Assembly (NCBI GenBank): GCA_046316615.1
Contig: JBKDAN010000007.1
Span: 1-64,000, forward strand
Reading direction: 5' to 3'
Source of the DNA: BJHL01 sp040378885
Lineage (GTDB): Bacteria > Planctomycetota > Phycisphaerae > Phycisphaerales > UBA1924
Length of the DNA: 64,000 bases
How positions within the stretch are numbered: the first letter of the stretch is position 1; every line of letters starts with the position of its first letter. Positions 38,241 through 46,702 of the stretch are shown in pieces. The translations under genes were made by a program, and so were the position numbers. The notes beneath the pieces are model-generated. The model was not told the DNA's origin and did not search any database. It saw only the letters and a program-made list of their open reading frames with translations.

Positions 38241-39107
38241 ATGAAGACGCTCGAGTACTTCAGCGACCCGTTACTCCGAGAACAGTTCCTGCCAGCGTTT
38301 CTGGCGGGGCTGGCTCTGGCGGTGCTGTGTTCACTGCTCAGTGTGCTCGTCGTGCTCAAGCGCATGGCATTCATTGGTCAAGGCATCAGCCACGCGGCGT
38401 TTGGCGGCATTGGAATTGCGGCAGCGGTGGGGGTGGCGGGCAGCAGTGCGGCGGGTGCTTCGCTCGCGACGTTCTTTATTGTCGTTGCATTCTGCCTTGC
38501 GAGTGGCTTACTTATTGCGGGCATGAGCCGCCGTGCTGGTGAAGGTGCGAGTCGCAACGCGGGCAAAGAGGCGGACACCGTCATTGGCATCGTGCTGGTG
38601 GGCGCGATGAGCATGGGCGCGATTCTGCTGCACAAGTTCAGCACGCGCACCGTGAGCTGGGAGAGCTACCTCTTTGGCTCGATTCTCGATGTTTACTGGA
38701 CCGACGCGATCATCGCGTGGGTTGTGGCGATCGGCACGACGATCACGCTGTTCCTCACACGTCGCAAGCTTGTTTTCTGGGCCTTTGACGCCGCGACCGC
38801 TCGCGCGATGGGCGTGCCTGACCGTGCGATGAACCTGCTGCTGCTGCTGCTCATCAGCGTGGCGACGGTGACGGCGATGAAGCTGGCGGGCGTGGTGCTC
38901 GCCACTGCACTGCTGGTGCTGCCCGGCGCAACCGCCTTGCTGCTGTCGTGGCGCGGCTCGCGCGTGCTCGCGCTGTCGGTGCTGCTTTCGGTCTTCGGCG
39001 TGCTTGCTGGGCTGGTGCTGAGCTTTGAGCTCGAGTGGCTCCCCGGCGCGACCATCGTGGGCGTGCTGAGTGTCTGCTATGGTGTGGCGTGGCTCGTGAA
39101 GCGATAG
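38241..39107 (+). CDS. ABC-3 family metal transporter permease (ZnuB/MntB-like)
   Basis: 288 residues with about eight membrane helices. The block RMAFIGQGISHAAFGGIGI near residue 42-60 and the later TVTAMKLAGVVLATALLVLPGATA are typical of the zinc/manganese/iron ABC-3 permeases. Such a permease needs an ATPase and a metal-binding lipoprotein, but neither is encoded next to it, so its partners must lie elsewhere. Zinc or manganese cannot be told apart. Confidence 0.85.
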   Translation: MKTLEYFSDPLLREQFLPAFLAGLALAVLCSLLSVLVVLKRMAFIGQGISHAAFGGIGIAAAVGVAGSSAAGASLATFFIVVAFCLASGLLIAGMSRRAGEGASRNAGKEADTVIGIVLVGAMSMGAILLHKFSTRTVSWESYLFGSILDVYWTDAIIAWVVAIGTTITLFLTRRKLVFWAFDAATARAMGVPDRAMNLLLLLLISVATVTAMKLAGVVLATALLVLPGATALLLSWRGSRVLALSVLLSVFGVLAGLVLSFELEWLPGATIVGVLSVCYGVAWLVKR

Positions 39108-39115
39108 CGCAAGCG

Positions 39116-39203
39116 AGTACCGAAGTACCGAAGCACCGAAGAGAACACATCGGAAGTGTCTCTCCTGCGGTACTTCGTCTCTCCGGTACTTCGGTACTTC
39201 TTC
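39116..39203. repeat. Inverted octamer repeat between convergent genes
   Basis: The left arm (39116-39144) holds tandem GTACCGAA, GTACCGAA and GCACCGAA units; the right arm (39159-39203) holds the reverse-complement units (GGTACTTC) three times. The arms can pair into a long imperfect hairpin filling the gap between the stops of the ABC permease and the POT transporter, and may end transcription from both sides. Confidence 0.75.
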
Positions 39204-39204
39204 C

Positions 39205-41286
39205 TCAATCCCGGCGATCGCGTTGCAGCCGCGTCAGCAGCGGGCTGAGCAGCAGCAGCAGCACGCCTGCGCCCACGCTCGTGGCGACGAACAGCACGAA
39301 GAAGTCTGCCTGACCGCCCAGGTTCCACGGCAGTTTCACAGTGCCTTCCATGATCGGGTCGGTCAACGCGGCGACCTTGCCAGCGCCCAGACCTGCGATG
39401 AAGCTGCTGATGAACCAGATGCCCATGAGCGTGCTGACGTGACGCGTGGGAGCGGTCTTGCTGACGTAGGACAGACCCGTGGGGCTCAGGATGATCTCGC
39501 CCACCGTGTGAAGGAAGTAGCAGCCGACCAGATACATCATGCTGACTTTGGGCAGGCCCGTGTTGAGGCGCAACGCAGCCAGCACCATGACGAGGTAACC
39601 AAGACCCACAAAGATCAAGCCCAGACCGATCTTCGCAGGCTGAGGCACGAAGAGCTTCTTCTTCGCGAGCCAAAGCCAGATAAACGTTGCCGCGGGTGTG
39701 AAGATGATGATGAACAGCGGATTGACCGACTGGAACCACGTCGTCGGAAACTCCGTCGTGGTTGTGAGCTGTCGTTCTGTATCGCGGTCAGCGAAGATGT
39801 TGAGCGACGATCCGGCCTGCTCGAAGGCAAGCCAGAAGACCGCGTTGAAGAGCATGTACACGAAGATCGTGAGCACAGGCCCGCGATCCTGCGGCTGCTG
39901 GCTGATGATGAACCACACCGCGTACCCGATTGCACCTGCCGAAATAAGGCCCAGGGCGATCGGATTGCTCAGCAACGTGTCGAGCTTGGCAAGCATGCCG
40001 ATATGGAAGAGCAGCGCGACGATCGCCGCGATGGCGCAGCCGAGCGGCAGGAACACCCACGCGATCTTGGCCCGCTCAGGGTTGTTTGGTTCACCGATGC
40101 CAACCAGGTGCTTGGGCTTGCTATATAGATACGTGCCCAGTCCGAGCATCATGCCGACAGCAGCCGCCCCAAAGCCCCAGTGCCAGCCGTAGTTGTCAGC
40201 CAGATAGCCGCACACCAGGTTGCAGAGGAACGCGCCGACATTGATGCCCATGTAAAAGACGGCGAAGGCGGTTTCGCGCCGCGGGTCGTTAGGCTTGTAC
40301 AACTGGCCGACCATCACGCTGACGCTGGGCTTGAAGTGGCCCGTGCCCACGATGATGAGGACAAGGCCGAACACAAAGATGCTCATGCCCACCGAGTTGT
40401 ACGCCCAGCCACCAATGCCGCTCAGGCCAAGCACGATGTGCCCGAGCGTAATGAGCAGTGATCCCACGACCATGCTGCGGTGCGTGCCGATGAGCTTGTC
40501 CGCGATGAGTCCGCCCAAGATGGGAAGCAGGTACACGAAACCCGTGTACCACCCGTAGAGATTGCTTGCTTCAGCTTTCGTCCAGTTACGACCGCTGTCG
40601 TCGGTGCGAGCCTGCACGACGATGTCATACGTCGGATCAGTCGGTTTCCGTGACGCATCGGGCTGGATGGTCATGACGACGACGCCTGAACCGTCATTCA
40701 CCGTGAAGTACGTCGTGGTGCCGATCTCGCCGCCCGCGGGGTTCTCTTTGCGCTCAATCTCCGCAACGAGCTTGATGGGTTTGTCCGTCGGGTTGCTGAC
40801 GCGCAACGCGTACGTGAGGTTGTCGGCCTTGCCGTTCTGGACACGCACGACATGCGATGCGCCGTCCTCAACCCCGGCGGGCAGCCAGTCGTCCGTGACG
40901 TCCTTGGGGTCTTGGCTGGGGTTCGGCGAGAGCCGCGTAAAGACCAGATTCGTCGGGTTGTTCCACGCCGCACCAGGCTCGATCAGGGCATCGGCACCTT
41001 TCGCCACGATGTGCTCGCGACGTGCGGTCTTCTCGATGGGCTTTTCGGCATCTGCCGGGTTCTCGATCTGCTCCGTCAAGAGCAGCGTGTTGCGATGAAC
41101 CCCGTCCGGCACCTGCAGCACCGACATGACGCTGATGAGGTACAGCACCAGCAGGCCGCGCATGCCGTAGTAGCTGAAACGCTCCCACATCTCGACCCAG
41201 AAGAGCCGACGCAGACCCGGGGGGTGCTCCTTCGGAAAGACTTCGTCGGTCGGCGTGGAAGGTGCGGCGGATGGGGGAAGTGCCAT
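39205..41286 (-). CDS. POT/PTR2-family peptide:H+ symporter with periplasmic insert
   Basis: 693 residues, against ~450-550 for ordinary members. The first helix has the family signature EMWERFSYYGMRG (ExxERFxYYG, 32-44). The second begins at about residue 244 (NLYGWYTGFVYLLPILGG). The ~185 residues between, normally a short periplasmic loop, form a β-looking domain (~60-240). The remaining ~430 residues give the other helices. It imports di- and tripeptides with protons. ATG at 41286 has GGGAG about 10 bases upstream; the frame extends further but begins in non-coding sequence. It diverges from the AbgT gene. Confidence 0.88.
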   Translation of the reverse strand: MALPPSAAPSTPTDEVFPKEHPPGLRRLFWVEMWERFSYYGMRGLLVLYLISVMSVLQVPDGVHRNTLLLTEQIENPADAEKPIEKTARREHIVAKGADALIEPGAAWNNPTNLVFTRLSPNPSQDPKDVTDDWLPAGVEDGASHVVRVQNGKADNLTYALRVSNPTDKPIKLVAEIERKENPAGGEIGTTTYFTVNDGSGVVVMTIQPDASRKPTDPTYDIVVQARTDDSGRNWTKAEASNLYGWYTGFVYLLPILGGLIADKLIGTHRSMVVGSLLITLGHIVLGLSGIGGWAYNSVGMSIFVFGLVLIIVGTGHFKPSVSVMVGQLYKPNDPRRETAFAVFYMGINVGAFLCNLVCGYLADNYGWHWGFGAAAVGMMLGLGTYLYSKPKHLVGIGEPNNPERAKIAWVFLPLGCAIAAIVALLFHIGMLAKLDTLLSNPIALGLISAGAIGYAVWFIISQQPQDRGPVLTIFVYMLFNAVFWLAFEQAGSSLNIFADRDTERQLTTTTEFPTTWFQSVNPLFIIIFTPAATFIWLWLAKKKLFVPQPAKIGLGLIFVGLGYLVMVLAALRLNTGLPKVSMMYLVGCYFLHTVGEIILSPTGLSYVSKTAPTRHVSTLMGIWFISSFIAGLGAGKVAALTDPIMEGTVKLPWNLGGQADFFVLFVATSVGAGVLLLLLSPLLTRLQRDRRD

Positions 41287-41436
41287 GCGAGAATCGCTCC
41301 CAAGAGTGTGCCGAGCAGCCACCCCGAGGGCCGACCGGCGAAGCAAAGACGATAGCCGACTCCGGCATCGGCTGTTGGACATCGGTTTACCGAGGTTTTT
41401 CTTGTGCGAGCAGTGGGCGCGGAGGTATTTTCGCGG

Positions 41437-41442
41437 TAATGT
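41437..41442 (+). promoter_or_regulatory. -10-like box before AbgT gene
   Basis: TAATGT ends 9 bases before the ATG at 41452; no ribosome site. Confidence 0.2.
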
Positions 41443-41451
41443 GTCGCCCCC

Positions 41452-43317
41452 ATGAGCAGCAGCCCCAGCACCCCCCCCTCTGTTCCCACGACCCGCAAGA
41501 AGTCCGTGCTTGATTGGATTGAGTGGGTGGGCAACAAGCTGCCCGAGCCTGCGCTCATCTTCGTCATCTTGGCGGCGATCGTCATCGTCGTTTCCGCCAT
41601 TGGTGCCGCGGCCGGTTGGAGCGTCCAGCCCAAGCGACCCCAGGCGATCATGGTTCCCATGGTCAATGAAACTGGTGCGCCCGTGCTTGATGACGCGGGC
41701 AAGCCGGTCATGGAGCCCAAGAAGGAGAACGGGCGGATTGTGACGGAACTGGTCAACAACGGCCAGCCCATCGAGCCGCGCAGCCTGCTGACAGGCGAAG
41801 GCATCTACTGGATGTTCTCGTCGATGCTCCGGAACTTCACGACAACGCCCGCGCTGGGGCTGGTGTTTGTCGCCATGCTGGGTATTGGTCTGGCTGAGAA
41901 ATTCGGCTTCTTTGGCGTCTTGATGCGATCACTCGCATTCATTACCCCGAAGAAGCTGCTCACTCCCGTTATCGTGCTGATCGGCGCGAACGCCAGCGTG
42001 GCGAGCGATGCGGGATACGTCGTGCTGCCGCCGCTTGCGGCCGCTCTGTATGCGGCGGTGGGGCGCCACCCGATGGCGGGTCTCGCCGCAGCCTTCGCGG
42101 GTGTGGCGGGCGGTTTCGGTGGCGGCTTCTTTCCGACCGGTGGCGACGGCGCTCTGACCGGCTTTGCGCAAGATGCTGCCCGCATCATCGATCCCGCGTA
42201 CACCGTGGACATTCTGCACAATGCATACTTCAAAGCGGGTTCCGCCATCGTGGTGATGTTCGCCGGTTGGGTGGTCACAGATCTCATCGTCGAGCCGCGC
42301 CTTGTCAAGCAGTACGCGGCGGGCGAAGGCAATGTGGAGATTCCCAAAGCAGAGACGATGTCGCTGACATCCAAGGAAAAGCAAGGACTTTCGCTCGCCC
42401 TGCTCTCCATGGTGGCCGTGCTGGGCATCTTTGCAGCTCTGATCATGATTCCCGGTGCGCCGCTCAATGATCGTGGTGTGCCGCGTCTGGCCAATGACCG
42501 CGTGCCCACGACGCAGCCGATCGCCATAGTGGAGGGCGCGGAGAATGTCGCTGCTCTGCCCGCCGACAAGACGTTGTGGAAGCCCGATCCGGTGAAGGAT
42601 GAGAAGGGCGTGCCGCAGCCTGTTGACTTTGCGGTGACCACCGCGGGCAAGCCCGCGATGAACGAGACGCCCGGTGATCGCTGGTCGCACGTCATTGTGC
42701 CCATCATCTTTCTGTCGTTCCTCGTCCCTGGCATGGTCTACGGCTGGGTCACAGGCACGATGCGCAGTCAGAAGGACTTCATCGAAGGGTTCTATCACGG
42801 CATCAAGAGCATTGTGCCGGTGTTGGCCATCGCGTTCGTCATGAGTCAGTTCGTCAACTACTTCGCGTACACCAAGCTCGACCGCATGCTGGCGTACGCG
42901 GGTGGTGGCCTGCTCGTGCAGGCCGATTTGCCTGTGCCGTTGCTGCTGGCGCTCTTTGTGCTCCTCGTCATCGTGGGCGACTTCGCACTCAGCGGCATGC
43001 TCAGCAAGTTCGGCGTCATGGCCCCGATCTTCATCCCCATGTTCATGTTCGTGGGCATCAGCCCGGAACTGACGACAGCCGCGTACCGCATCGGCGACAG
43101 TGTCGTGAACATCATCACGCCGCTCAACAGCTATCTGCTCATCATTCTGGCGGTACTGCAGAAGTACAAGAAGGATGCAGGGCTTGGGAGCCTGATCAGC
43201 CTGATGTTGCCATACAGCGTCTTCTTCTTCATCGCGTGGACAGGCTTCCTGCTCATCTGGTACGCGACGGGCACCGATATCGGTCCGGGCGCTCACCTGC
43301 ACTACGCGCCGCACTGA
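41452..43317 (+). CDS. AbgT-family transporter
   Basis: 621 residues, longer than the ~510 of E. coli AbgT. It matches along its length: VLDWIEWVGNKLPEP at the start, PLGLVFVAMLGIGLAE-like, the reentrant-loop blocks GANASVASDAGYVVLPP and GGFGGGFF, and YRIGDSVVNIITPLNSY near the end. The family exports sulfonamides or imports p-aminobenzoyl-glutamate, driven by protons. Two hydrophilic inserts stand out, ~65-115 and ~335-415, both in loops. An in-coding run of 8 C (41471-41478) encodes the N-terminal Pro-rich tail. Confidence 0.88.
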   Translation: MSSSPSTPPSVPTTRKKSVLDWIEWVGNKLPEPALIFVILAAIVIVVSAIGAAAGWSVQPKRPQAIMVPMVNETGAPVLDDAGKPVMEPKKENGRIVTELVNNGQPIEPRSLLTGEGIYWMFSSMLRNFTTTPALGLVFVAMLGIGLAEKFGFFGVLMRSLAFITPKKLLTPVIVLIGANASVASDAGYVVLPPLAAALYAAVGRHPMAGLAAAFAGVAGGFGGGFFPTGGDGALTGFAQDAARIIDPAYTVDILHNAYFKAGSAIVVMFAGWVVTDLIVEPRLVKQYAAGEGNVEIPKAETMSLTSKEKQGLSLALLSMVAVLGIFAALIMIPGAPLNDRGVPRLANDRVPTTQPIAIVEGAENVAALPADKTLWKPDPVKDEKGVPQPVDFAVTTAGKPAMNETPGDRWSHVIVPIIFLSFLVPGMVYGWVTGTMRSQKDFIEGFYHGIKSIVPVLAIAFVMSQFVNYFAYTKLDRMLAYAGGGLLVQADLPVPLLLALFVLLVIVGDFALSGMLSKFGVMAPIFIPMFMFVGISPELTTAAYRIGDSVVNIITPLNSYLLIILAVLQKYKKDAGLGSLISLMLPYSVFFFIAWTGFLLIWYATGTDIGPGAHLHYAPH

Positions 43318-43379
43318 GCATGCGTGCGCAGGTCCGAGCATTTCACGCAATCGTGGTGTGCTTGGACGATTTGTCGCTT

Positions 43380-43385
43380 TACACT
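43380..43385 (+). promoter_or_regulatory. -10-like box before PKS operon
   Basis: TACACT lies 5 bases before the ATG at 43391, the first gene of the polyketide operon. No ribosome site is present. Confidence 0.4.
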
Positions 43386-43390
43386 TCTGC

Positions 43391-43732
43391 ATGTCGCGTT
43401 CCAAACGTCGCCTTTTCGTGCTGATTGGTGCCCCCACGGGTGAAGCTCGTGAGTCGGGTGCGAAGCCGCTTGGCCGCATCAAGGATGTGGAGCGGTCGCT
43501 CGCGCGTTTCAACACTTCAGGCGACGGCACGCCGGTTTCCGGTCAGCCCACGATGCGGCTGCACGGTCCCGGTATGGTGGTGGAGATGGCTCTGGCCAAC
43601 GACCCTGCAACGCAGGCGATGATCAGCGTGAATGACGAGCAAATGGCCTGGCCGGTGCTCGAACGCATGTGCAAGGCGACGGGATTTCGGCTGATGGATC
43701 CGGAAAGCGGCCGCGTGATGGCATTTTCATGA
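43391..43732 (+). CDS. Small unknown protein, first gene of type III PKS operon
   Basis: 113 residues, basic N-terminus (MSRSKRRLF), no membrane helix. No family recognised. The C-terminal two thirds look like a small α/β fold (MRLHGPGMVVEMAL ... AMISVNDEQMAWPVLERMC). Its TGA overlaps the methyltransferase ATG (ATGA), so it is translated together with the pathway enzymes. It could be a pathway accessory or an unrelated conserved protein; nothing decides this. Confidence 0.65.
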   Translation: MSRSKRRLFVLIGAPTGEARESGAKPLGRIKDVERSLARFNTSGDGTPVSGQPTMRLHGPGMVVEMALANDPATQAMISVNDEQMAWPVLERMCKATGFRLMDPESGRVMAFS

Positions 43733-44454
43733 GTCTGGCGGATGGCGTGCATTCGTATGCACTCTGCGTGTTCCCGCGACTTCGCACAGATGAACTGATG
43801 GACAACCCCGCCTTGCCCGCGGCAGAGCATGACCACGCCCTGCGCGGATTGGCGCGGATCAATGCGTTGAGTCGAGCGTGGGCGCCGATTGCGCGAGCCA
43901 TGCACCCGCTCTTGAAGGAGCGCGAACTAAGCGTGCTGGATGTGGCAACAGGTTCGGCGGACGTTCCTCTGGCGCTTGCGACGCGATTCCGCAATGCAAG
44001 GTGGTACGGGTGCGATGTCAGCGGCCATGCGCTTGCCGTAGCACAAGCGCGGGCCGATGCGGCGAGTGTCAGGTGGGAGGGCTTTCAGCATGACATCGTT
44101 GCGGAACCCTTGCGTGCGCAGTTTGATGTTGTGTTGTGCAGCTTGTTTCTGCATCATCTTGAACCGCAGGATGTGAAGCGCGTGCTCACTCACATGGCGC
44201 AGACAACGCGCCGCATGCTGATTGTGCATGACCTGCGACGCAGTGTGACTGGGCTTGCTCTGGCGCACGCGGTTCCGCGGGTCTTGACGCGGTCTCGTGT
44301 TGTCCATGTTGATGCCGTGAAGAGCGTGCGAGCAGCTTACACGCGCGACGAACTGCAGGGCCTCGCAGCGGACGCGGGACTTGCGGGAGTACGCATCGCC
44401 GCGACGTTTCCACAGCGCATGCTGCTGACGTGGATGCCCGGAGGCGCACCATGA
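43729..44454 (+). CDS. SAM-dependent methyltransferase of PKS operon
   Basis: 241 residues from the ATG at 43729 (an ATG at 43798 would drop 23). Rossmann-type methyltransferase with motif I LDVATGSADVPLAL, an acidic motif II region (YGCDVSG) and the post-motif DVVLCSLFLHHL. UbiE/COQ5-like size. In type III PKS clusters such an enzyme typically methylates the phenolic ring, as srsB does in the Streptomyces phenolic-lipid operon. It overlaps both neighbours by four bases. Confidence 0.82.
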   Translation: MSLADGVHSYALCVFPRLRTDELMDNPALPAAEHDHALRGLARINALSRAWAPIARAMHPLLKERELSVLDVATGSADVPLALATRFRNARWYGCDVSGHALAVAQARADAASVRWEGFQHDIVAEPLRAQFDVVLCSLFLHHLEPQDVKRVLTHMAQTTRRMLIVHDLRRSVTGLALAHAVPRVLTRSRVVHVDAVKSVRAAYTRDELQGLAADAGLAGVRIAATFPQRMLLTWMPGGAP

Positions 44455-45581
44455 CCAGTGTGCGCGATGTGTGCGATGTGCTGGTGATCGGTGCTGGCCC
44501 GGCGGGCGGCATGGCTGCGACGATGTGTGCAAGGGCGGGCCTGCGGACGGTACTCGTGGAGCGATATGCCATGCCTCGCGGCAAGGTGTGCGGCTGCTGC
44601 TTGACACCAACGGGCGTTGGCGTGCTCGAGCAAGCGGGCCTCGGGCATGTTGTGGATGATGCAGCCACGATCACGCGGATGTGTCTCGTGAGCCCGGCAC
44701 GGTCGGCGCGATTTGCGATGCCGGCGTATCGCGTGATCTCCCGCGACGTGCTCGACATGCGGCTCGTTCGTGAGGCCCAGCGGGCAGGGGCGAGACTTGT
44801 TGATGCCACGAGCGCGAGCGTGCATGAGGATGGACGTGTGACGCTGCAAACAGGTGATCGCACGTGGGAGTGTGCGGCTGGTTGCGTCATCGCGGCGGAC
44901 GGCATTGCAGGTACAAGCTTGCGCGAGCTCGATGCGTTTGCGTGGGACATCGCAGAATCCAGCCATATGGGTCTGGGTGTCACCTTGCCAGTTGCACCAT
45001 TCGCCATGGCTGCTGGTGAACTCACGATGCTCGTGACGGACGATGGGTATGTGGGCCTCGTCATGTTGCCTGATGGCGGTGTGGATGTTGCCGCCGCAGC
45101 GTCGCCACAGCGAGTGCGAGAGGCGGGCGGTGCCGCAGCGTGGCTGCAACGCGTGTTGTCGGCGCACGGTGGGAACTCTCGCTGCCTGCAGCACGTCAAA
45201 GTGCATGGCACGCCATTGCTGACCCGTCGCCGCCTTTGCGTTGCTAGCGGCAGCGTCCTGCTCGCCGGCGACGCTGCGGGGTATGTTGAGCCGTTTACGG
45301 GTGAGGGCATGACATGGGCGCTGCGAACCGGCATGGAAGTGAGCTCGTACGCACAGCGCATGGCGCAGGCAAAGGAACATGAACGGGTGAGCATTGCCAA
45401 GGCGTGGTCCGCACACTGGCAAACGCTGATGCAGCCGCGTCATGCCGCGTGTTCGCGCGTGGCACGTTCATTGCGACTGCCGTGGCTGCGAGAAGCAGCG
45501 ATCATGCTTGCTTCGCTCATGCCCGCTGCAGGTCGTGAAGTAGCTCGCCGCGTACTAGCACAGCACGAGGTGGCGGCATGA
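44451..45581 (+). CDS. FAD-dependent oxidoreductase of PKS operon
   Basis: 376 residues. The N-terminal dinucleotide-binding GAGPAGG (14-20) is followed by the GKVCGCC(L) block of the geranylgeranyl-reductase/phenol-hydroxylase branch, a DG motif (IAADGIAG), and the flavin-contacting GDAAGYVEPFTGEGM. Expected to be a flavin monooxygenase or reductase acting on the polyketide ring or tail. It overlaps the methyltransferase before it and the polyketide synthase after it by four bases each, so all are translationally coupled. Confidence 0.85.
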   Translation: MTSVRDVCDVLVIGAGPAGGMAATMCARAGLRTVLVERYAMPRGKVCGCCLTPTGVGVLEQAGLGHVVDDAATITRMCLVSPARSARFAMPAYRVISRDVLDMRLVREAQRAGARLVDATSASVHEDGRVTLQTGDRTWECAAGCVIAADGIAGTSLRELDAFAWDIAESSHMGLGVTLPVAPFAMAAGELTMLVTDDGYVGLVMLPDGGVDVAAAASPQRVREAGGAAAWLQRVLSAHGGNSRCLQHVKVHGTPLLTRRRLCVASGSVLLAGDAAGYVEPFTGEGMTWALRTGMEVSSYAQRMAQAKEHERVSIAKAWSAHWQTLMQPRHAACSRVARSLRLPWLREAAIMLASLMPAAGREVARRVLAQHEVAA

Positions 45582-46672
45582 AGCCCTCGCTGCTGTCTGT
45601 GGGAGTTGCAACGCCCGACGGCGTGCTCTCGCGCGAGCAGGCGGTCGCACTCAGCGACAAAGTCGCACCGGTACACGCTTCTCGCCCTTTGCTGGAGCGT
45701 CTGCACGAACGTTCGGGGGTTGCGACGCGTCACGGCGTGATATTCGGCGAATCAGGTCAGCAGACGCTTTACTCGCCACCAAGCGATCTCAAACAGCAGG
45801 GGCCGAGTACACGAGAACGCATGGCGTTGTACGAACAGCACGCGCCGGTACTAGCTGAACTTGCGGCTCGACAGGCCCTGCAAGATGCGAGCATCACCGC
45901 TGGCGGCATCACGCATCTTGTCACGGCAAGTTGCACCGGTTTCTGCGCACCGGGCGTCGATGCCGAATTGATCGCCCGACTCGGCCTCTCGCCAGACGTG
46001 CGGCGCACGCACATCGGCTTCATGGGGTGCCATGCTGCGATCAACGCGTTGTCTGTCGCGGCGGCCTTTGCGAGCGATCCTGCTGCTCGCGTGCTGGTGG
46101 TCTGCGTGGAACTGTGCACGCTGCACATGCATTATGGCGATCGCACAGATCAACTTGTTGCCAATGCACTGTTCGCGGATGGCGCCGCGGCGGCAGTTGT
46201 GACGCAGACGAGAGATGCGCAGTCGCCGCAGATTGCCGGCACGTCCAGCCGGGTGTTTCGCGATGCAGATGGTGCGCCACTTGCGGATCGCATGCGCTGG
46301 GAGATCACGAATCATGGCTTTGCCATGACGCTGGGCAAAGATGTGCCTGATCTGCTCGCGGCGGTGGTGCCAGCGTGGAGCGACGAGGTGCTTGTGGCTC
46401 ACGAGCTCACACGTGCGGACGTCGCTCGCTGGATCATTCACCCGGGCGGACCTCGCATTGTGCAGGCGCTGAGCGATGCGCTGCATCTTGCAGAGCCCAT
46501 TCGTCTTCGTGCTGTGGAAGCTGCAAGGACCGTGCTGCACGACTACGGCAACATGTCATCAGCAACAGTACTGTTCATGCTGCGGGCCTTGTTGCAAGCT
46601 GATAGCAGCCGTCCTGTTGTGACGATGGCCTTCGGGCCCGGGCTCGCGGGTGAGCTGATGGTGCTGCGTTAG
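45578..46672 (+). CDS. Type III polyketide synthase (chalcone-synthase-like)
   Basis: 364 residues, the normal length for bacterial type III enzymes. The catalytic triad is visible: Cys151 in GFMGCHAA, His288 in IIHPGGPRI, and Asn325 in YGNMSSATV. CTGFCAPGVD near 119-128 is the usual substrate-tunnel block. It condenses an acyl-CoA or acyl-ACP starter with malonyl-CoA units to give pyrones or resorcinols. With a methyltransferase and a flavoenzyme in one overlapping operon, a methylated, oxidised alkylresorcinol or alkylquinone is the best guess. Starter and chain length cannot be read. Confidence 0.93.
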   Translation: MKPSLLSVGVATPDGVLSREQAVALSDKVAPVHASRPLLERLHERSGVATRHGVIFGESGQQTLYSPPSDLKQQGPSTRERMALYEQHAPVLAELAARQALQDASITAGGITHLVTASCTGFCAPGVDAELIARLGLSPDVRRTHIGFMGCHAAINALSVAAAFASDPAARVLVVCVELCTLHMHYGDRTDQLVANALFADGAAAAVVTQTRDAQSPQIAGTSSRVFRDADGAPLADRMRWEITNHGFAMTLGKDVPDLLAAVVPAWSDEVLVAHELTRADVARWIIHPGGPRIVQALSDALHLAEPIRLRAVEAARTVLHDYGNMSSATVLFMLRALLQADSSRPVVTMAFGPGLAGELMVLR

Positions 46673-46702
46673 CTCGCTTGTCTCGCAAGCCCACGCAAGA
46701 AC

